Positions 60,803 through 64,000 of a DNA stretch of 64,000 nucleotides are shown here, in pieces. The notes below the pieces were generated by a model that saw nothing but the letters and a program-made list of their open reading frames with translations, searched no databases and was not told where the DNA came from. Numbering within the stretch: position 1 is the first letter of the stretch; every line of letters starts with the position of its first letter. Origin of the DNA: Syngnathus acus (Eukaryota > Chordata > Actinopteri > Syngnathiformes > Syngnathidae); contig NC_051098.1 in assembly GCF_901709675.1 (NCBI RefSeq), positions 11,039,000 through 11,102,999 of the forward strand, written 5' to 3'. The position numbers and the translations under genes were made by a program.

Positions 60803-63800
60803 TATATATATATATTCATATATATATATATACAATTTTATTTTTTTCATTCTCCAAAAGATTTTCACTGTCAGCATGTCTTCTGCCTTTCTGACTTTTC
60901 ACAGTAATGTTCTTTCTGACACTAAAAAAATTAATTTTGCTTGAAAAATGTGGGAGTATAATTGTGGCTATTATCATGTGAGACAACCTTTTACTAGAAC
61001 ATCATAATTCCTGTCTTTTGTGCTTTTTTTGAGGTAAGTGCACCAATGACACTAACCCAACAGAAATAATCAACATGGTAAAAGTGAAGATCTATCTTCA
61101 ACAGAGGCCCTACTTTCAAAGAACGCTTTGTCGCAAGACAGAATTGCATGAAAGGATTTTAAGAAGCTTAATATTGTGAGAACTAAAAATGAAGCAATTC
61201 TTATTACACATGCGCAAACAAATGGATCCACAGCGGATCCTTCAAAACGCCCACGTTGCAGAAAGTCCAACTAATCAGGTAAAGCAATGCCTTTGGTTCC
61301 ACTTAACCATAACTAAAGTAATTTATTCTAGTCATTAATTGTCGCAACCGAGAGTGGCCTGTTTCATTTCTTTGTTCAAGTGAGGTGAAGAGGCCTTCAG
61401 CTGAGTGTTTGTCTGCTGGTGGGAATGACAGTGAAGGGTGTTCCGCTTCTCGCCAGGCCATAACCAACACTCGTATTCACTCAAAGCTCTACATAGGAGT
61501 TTCTGAAGGACGTACTTCGGAGGAGCACGTCGCTTCATCACTCAGCTTGCTGACTTGTTGTAATCAGAGTTTTGAAAATCCCACCCATAACTTGCTGCTG
61601 CCCCGGCTTGTTAACAATCTCCTCCATCAGCCGCATGCTTTATATTGTCACAGTGAGCTCCATGAAAGCAGCTGGCTTGCATAAATAGATCTCTAACCTC
61701 CCACACTTCCTCATATCGTGACAGGTAAACAGAGAAGTCAATCATTGGGAGGGGTACTTTGATTCCTGAAAAACAACACGGATGCGCTAATGTGTTATAC
61801 GTGATCCTTCTGCCTCACGGTTAGCGAGAATCTTTGCGTTGCGTGCAACTCAATTTCAAATTCTGTCATTTTTATTTGGGATCGAGGCTGTTTCAAGTTC
61901 ACCATCCGTTTCTTGAATGTGATACTTAGACATACTTTCATAACTATTCTATGGTCAACTTGGAGGCGTTCCACATTTATCTAATTTAAATATAATTTTA
62001 TTATATTGTCAGTCTAGATCACGTTCTCTCATTTGGACAGGCGATATTCATATATCCGGCTCAGCTCTTCACACAAAGAATAATCACATATAAAACGTGC
62101 TTCGAAATGTTTTTGGTGTGTGGATTGATCGTGGTATTTCAGATTTTTGACAGCAGCAAATTATGATGGATAGATGAAAGCAGCACAAACACTCAATTCC
62201 AAACTTTCACTGTCATGTTGTTTTTATTAATACTGATATTGCGTTTCTCTTTTAATTTCATCAAAAGTAATGAATGTGACAAATTGTGATGAACAGCATG
62301 CTACGTGGTGAATATTAATACCCATCAAGTCGTCACTCAGTAGGATGATAATCGACAGCAGCCTGTCATTTCATAATATACGTCGGGGATTCGAATGAGA
62401 TAGACAACGATTCAAATGTTGCAAATCATCTCATTGCCTGAGACTTAAATTAGAGTTTTATCGAGATTTAAATTTGTCATTTCCGCAAATAGCAAATTAT
62501 ATACTATGTTTGATAGTTTGCTTGTCAGTTCTCGCAAGTGTGTTGCAAATATACAGTAAATAGCAAAGCCTGGGAACTCTTCTTTGACAGAAACTAGCAA
62601 AGTCACTTTTGTATTCTGCATGATGACCAAGACTTGTGCTGACCTCTCTTTCCATGAATCCATCTTATTGAAAGCATTATTGCAAAAGTAAGACCTAACT
62701 ACTGTTTGCCTTCTTTAAAGACTATTAAAATAAGACAAATGGCTCATTCCTCAAGGTATTAAGAGGTTGATTAAATTCTTCAAATTAGACAAAACGATTT
62801 GTTATCAGCCCCGCAATTAACTGATTTACAGTATTACAAGACCACAATTAATGCAATGGTGAGTTTGAAATAGTCCACATAGCGATACATAGGGAAAAAC
62901 ATAAAGAAACATAAGCAAAGAGAATAAGACAACGTATATAAAATCCATTTTGGCCAAATTTGCTTTTAGATACAATCATGGTCGTATTGGAGTGGATTAC
63001 CGTCGCATTCTATAGTGCCACGTCGCAAAGGTGAATCCACCGACATGACGTGTTCCACTCAGGCTCCCTGACATCTGTACTCCAAAAGTAGAGGGGAGCA
63101 TTTAAAGGCTTTCGGGGGAAGAGTCTCTCCTCTGATACTCGCAGCTTTCAAGGGAGACATGTTTTCTATTCATGCTGAACTGCCAGTGGGTGTTTAGATA
63201 TTCACGGTCTTCTCTTCTGCTCTTTGTCTCTCACTGTATTATCTTCAATTTCAAAGCTGTTGTTGTTTCCCCTGTTTTTTTTTTCGGCCTACACAAACAC
63301 ATAGTCACTAGGATCTCGAGCTACTGGGTGCTCTTTCTCTTCTTTCTTCCTCCCACATTTGTGCTTTTTCTGCTCATCGCAAAGTCATTCAATGTCACTA
63401 GTCGAGTCGTAGTACACTTGTAAGGTTTTGGGCCGCTTGTGGCAGAACGTGACGAATAAAGTGCTTTCATACAGTATATCCACTGACTATAAAAGATTTG
63501 ACCATTTACGCAATCATATTTTAAACAATGTTAGTGTCGTAGCTGTAACTTCCACGAATAAATGAAGGCTCAGTTTTGATGGACAACATGAGGCCTAATT
63601 TATTGTAGTCAGTCTTTTTAAGGGTCTGGAGAGGCACTCAGTATTGTTTCTACTAATTTACCTCTCTGAAATAAGGCTATTATAAGTTTGAACTTTGTGT
63701 CATGGTAAATGAGAACCTCTCTTACAGTTGCACCTATTCATCTTAGCTTTTGCTCTTAAGATTTCTCTGGATTAATCTGACCACGTCTGAAATATTTAGG

Positions 63801-64000
63801 CGGAATTCATACAAGCGTCAAGGTGCTTTTTGTCTAGTTTTCTGTGTGCTCTCCTCATCTCAGATTCAACAGCGGGCCAACCTCAGCTGGCATGGACAAG
63901 ATCCTGTCAGCCTCCATGGGAGCAAAGTCCTAATTAGTGCGAAGCACACTGGCTACTTTGATGTTCTCGCCATCACCCTTATTTTCCAGATGATATGCTA
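59931..64000. other. No gene recognised over the final 4 kb apart from a TA repeat
   Basis: Frames are at most 115 codons and the longest (60,547-60,894) overlaps the TA repeat. A somewhat more CpG-containing piece at 62,995-63,150 includes TGACGTG and GTCGCATTC words that could be a regulatory element, but no start site or exon can be supported. The 83-codon hydrophobic frame at 63,172-63,423 is T-rich and unassigned. Confidence 0.45.
60742..60832. repeat. (TA)n microsatellite with ATTCATATA interruptions
   Basis: About 90 bp of TA, interrupted twice by TTCA late in the array (60,799-60,820). Frames of Ile/Tyr across it are artefacts. Confidence 0.95.

Noticed and set aside
60547-60944. 115- and 93-codon frames rich in Ile and Tyr
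   Set aside because: They owe their length to the TA microsatellite; flanking parts have no domain.

Overview
This window looks like a gene-poor, AT-rich stretch of a ray-finned (teleost) fish nuclear genome. Evidence seen directly: long dinucleotide microsatellites; remnants of several non-LTR retrotransposons with 3' tails of the kind common in teleosts (the CCACTGTGGG..AATAAAGT tail, the GTAAAGCACTTTGA..GCTATATAAATAAA tail, the AAGTTCTGTCTAAGTCT tail); short inverted-repeat DNA elements ending in CCGTATTTTCC..GGAAAATACGG with repeated 'ATAAGGCGCAC' motifs; tRNA-derived SINE scraps. There is no operon-like layout, no ribosome binding sites and no dense coding. The species cannot be named from the sequence.

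Most long open frames are chance frames, low-complexity frames over CT or GT repeats, or decayed transposon ORFs. The one credible host coding feature is a short first coding exon at about 25,208-25,271 (+). It lies in a locally CpG-rich segment with a start-stop ATGTGA upstream, encodes a signal-peptide-like N-terminus, and ends in phase 1 at a GC-type splice donor (AAG|GCAAGA). The peptide's C-terminal part resembles, from memory, the short alternative signal-peptide exon of IgLON cell-adhesion proteins (neurotrimin/OPCML group). Those genes have very large first introns, which would explain why no further exon is seen in the 38 kb downstream. The assignment is an inference and no gene symbol is given.

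Layout: 0-5 kb, a LINE tail at the left edge and a first 'ATAAGGCGCAC' MITE. 5-12 kb, one half of a diverged dispersed repeat pair, a frameshifted LINE ORF2 relic (+), T-rich DNA, and a 5'-truncated LINE (-) with a readable C-terminus. 12-25 kb, mostly featureless AT-rich DNA with the second half of the repeat pair, a MITE of a related family and SINE scraps. 25 kb, the putative first exon followed by an alternating purine-pyrimidine block. 27-32 kb, a 340-bp CT/TCTCTG tract and a tandem ATCGATTAATC repeat. 35 kb, a decayed reverse transcriptase fragment (-). 43-46 kb, a nested repeat cluster, a pure GT tract of more than 200 bp and a hAT-like MITE. 52-60 kb, a LINE tail, a second inverted-repeat family (CATGTATAATGCGCAC) abutting a TA microsatellite, and an old DNA-element copy. 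The rest is unassigned, presumably intronic or intergenic.

No new multi-gene system was found. The most useful leads are the putative IgLON-like exon, the two MITE families with shared termini, the undescribed 5.9/20.4-kb repeat pair and an unusually long unassigned frame at 15.1-15.6 kb.
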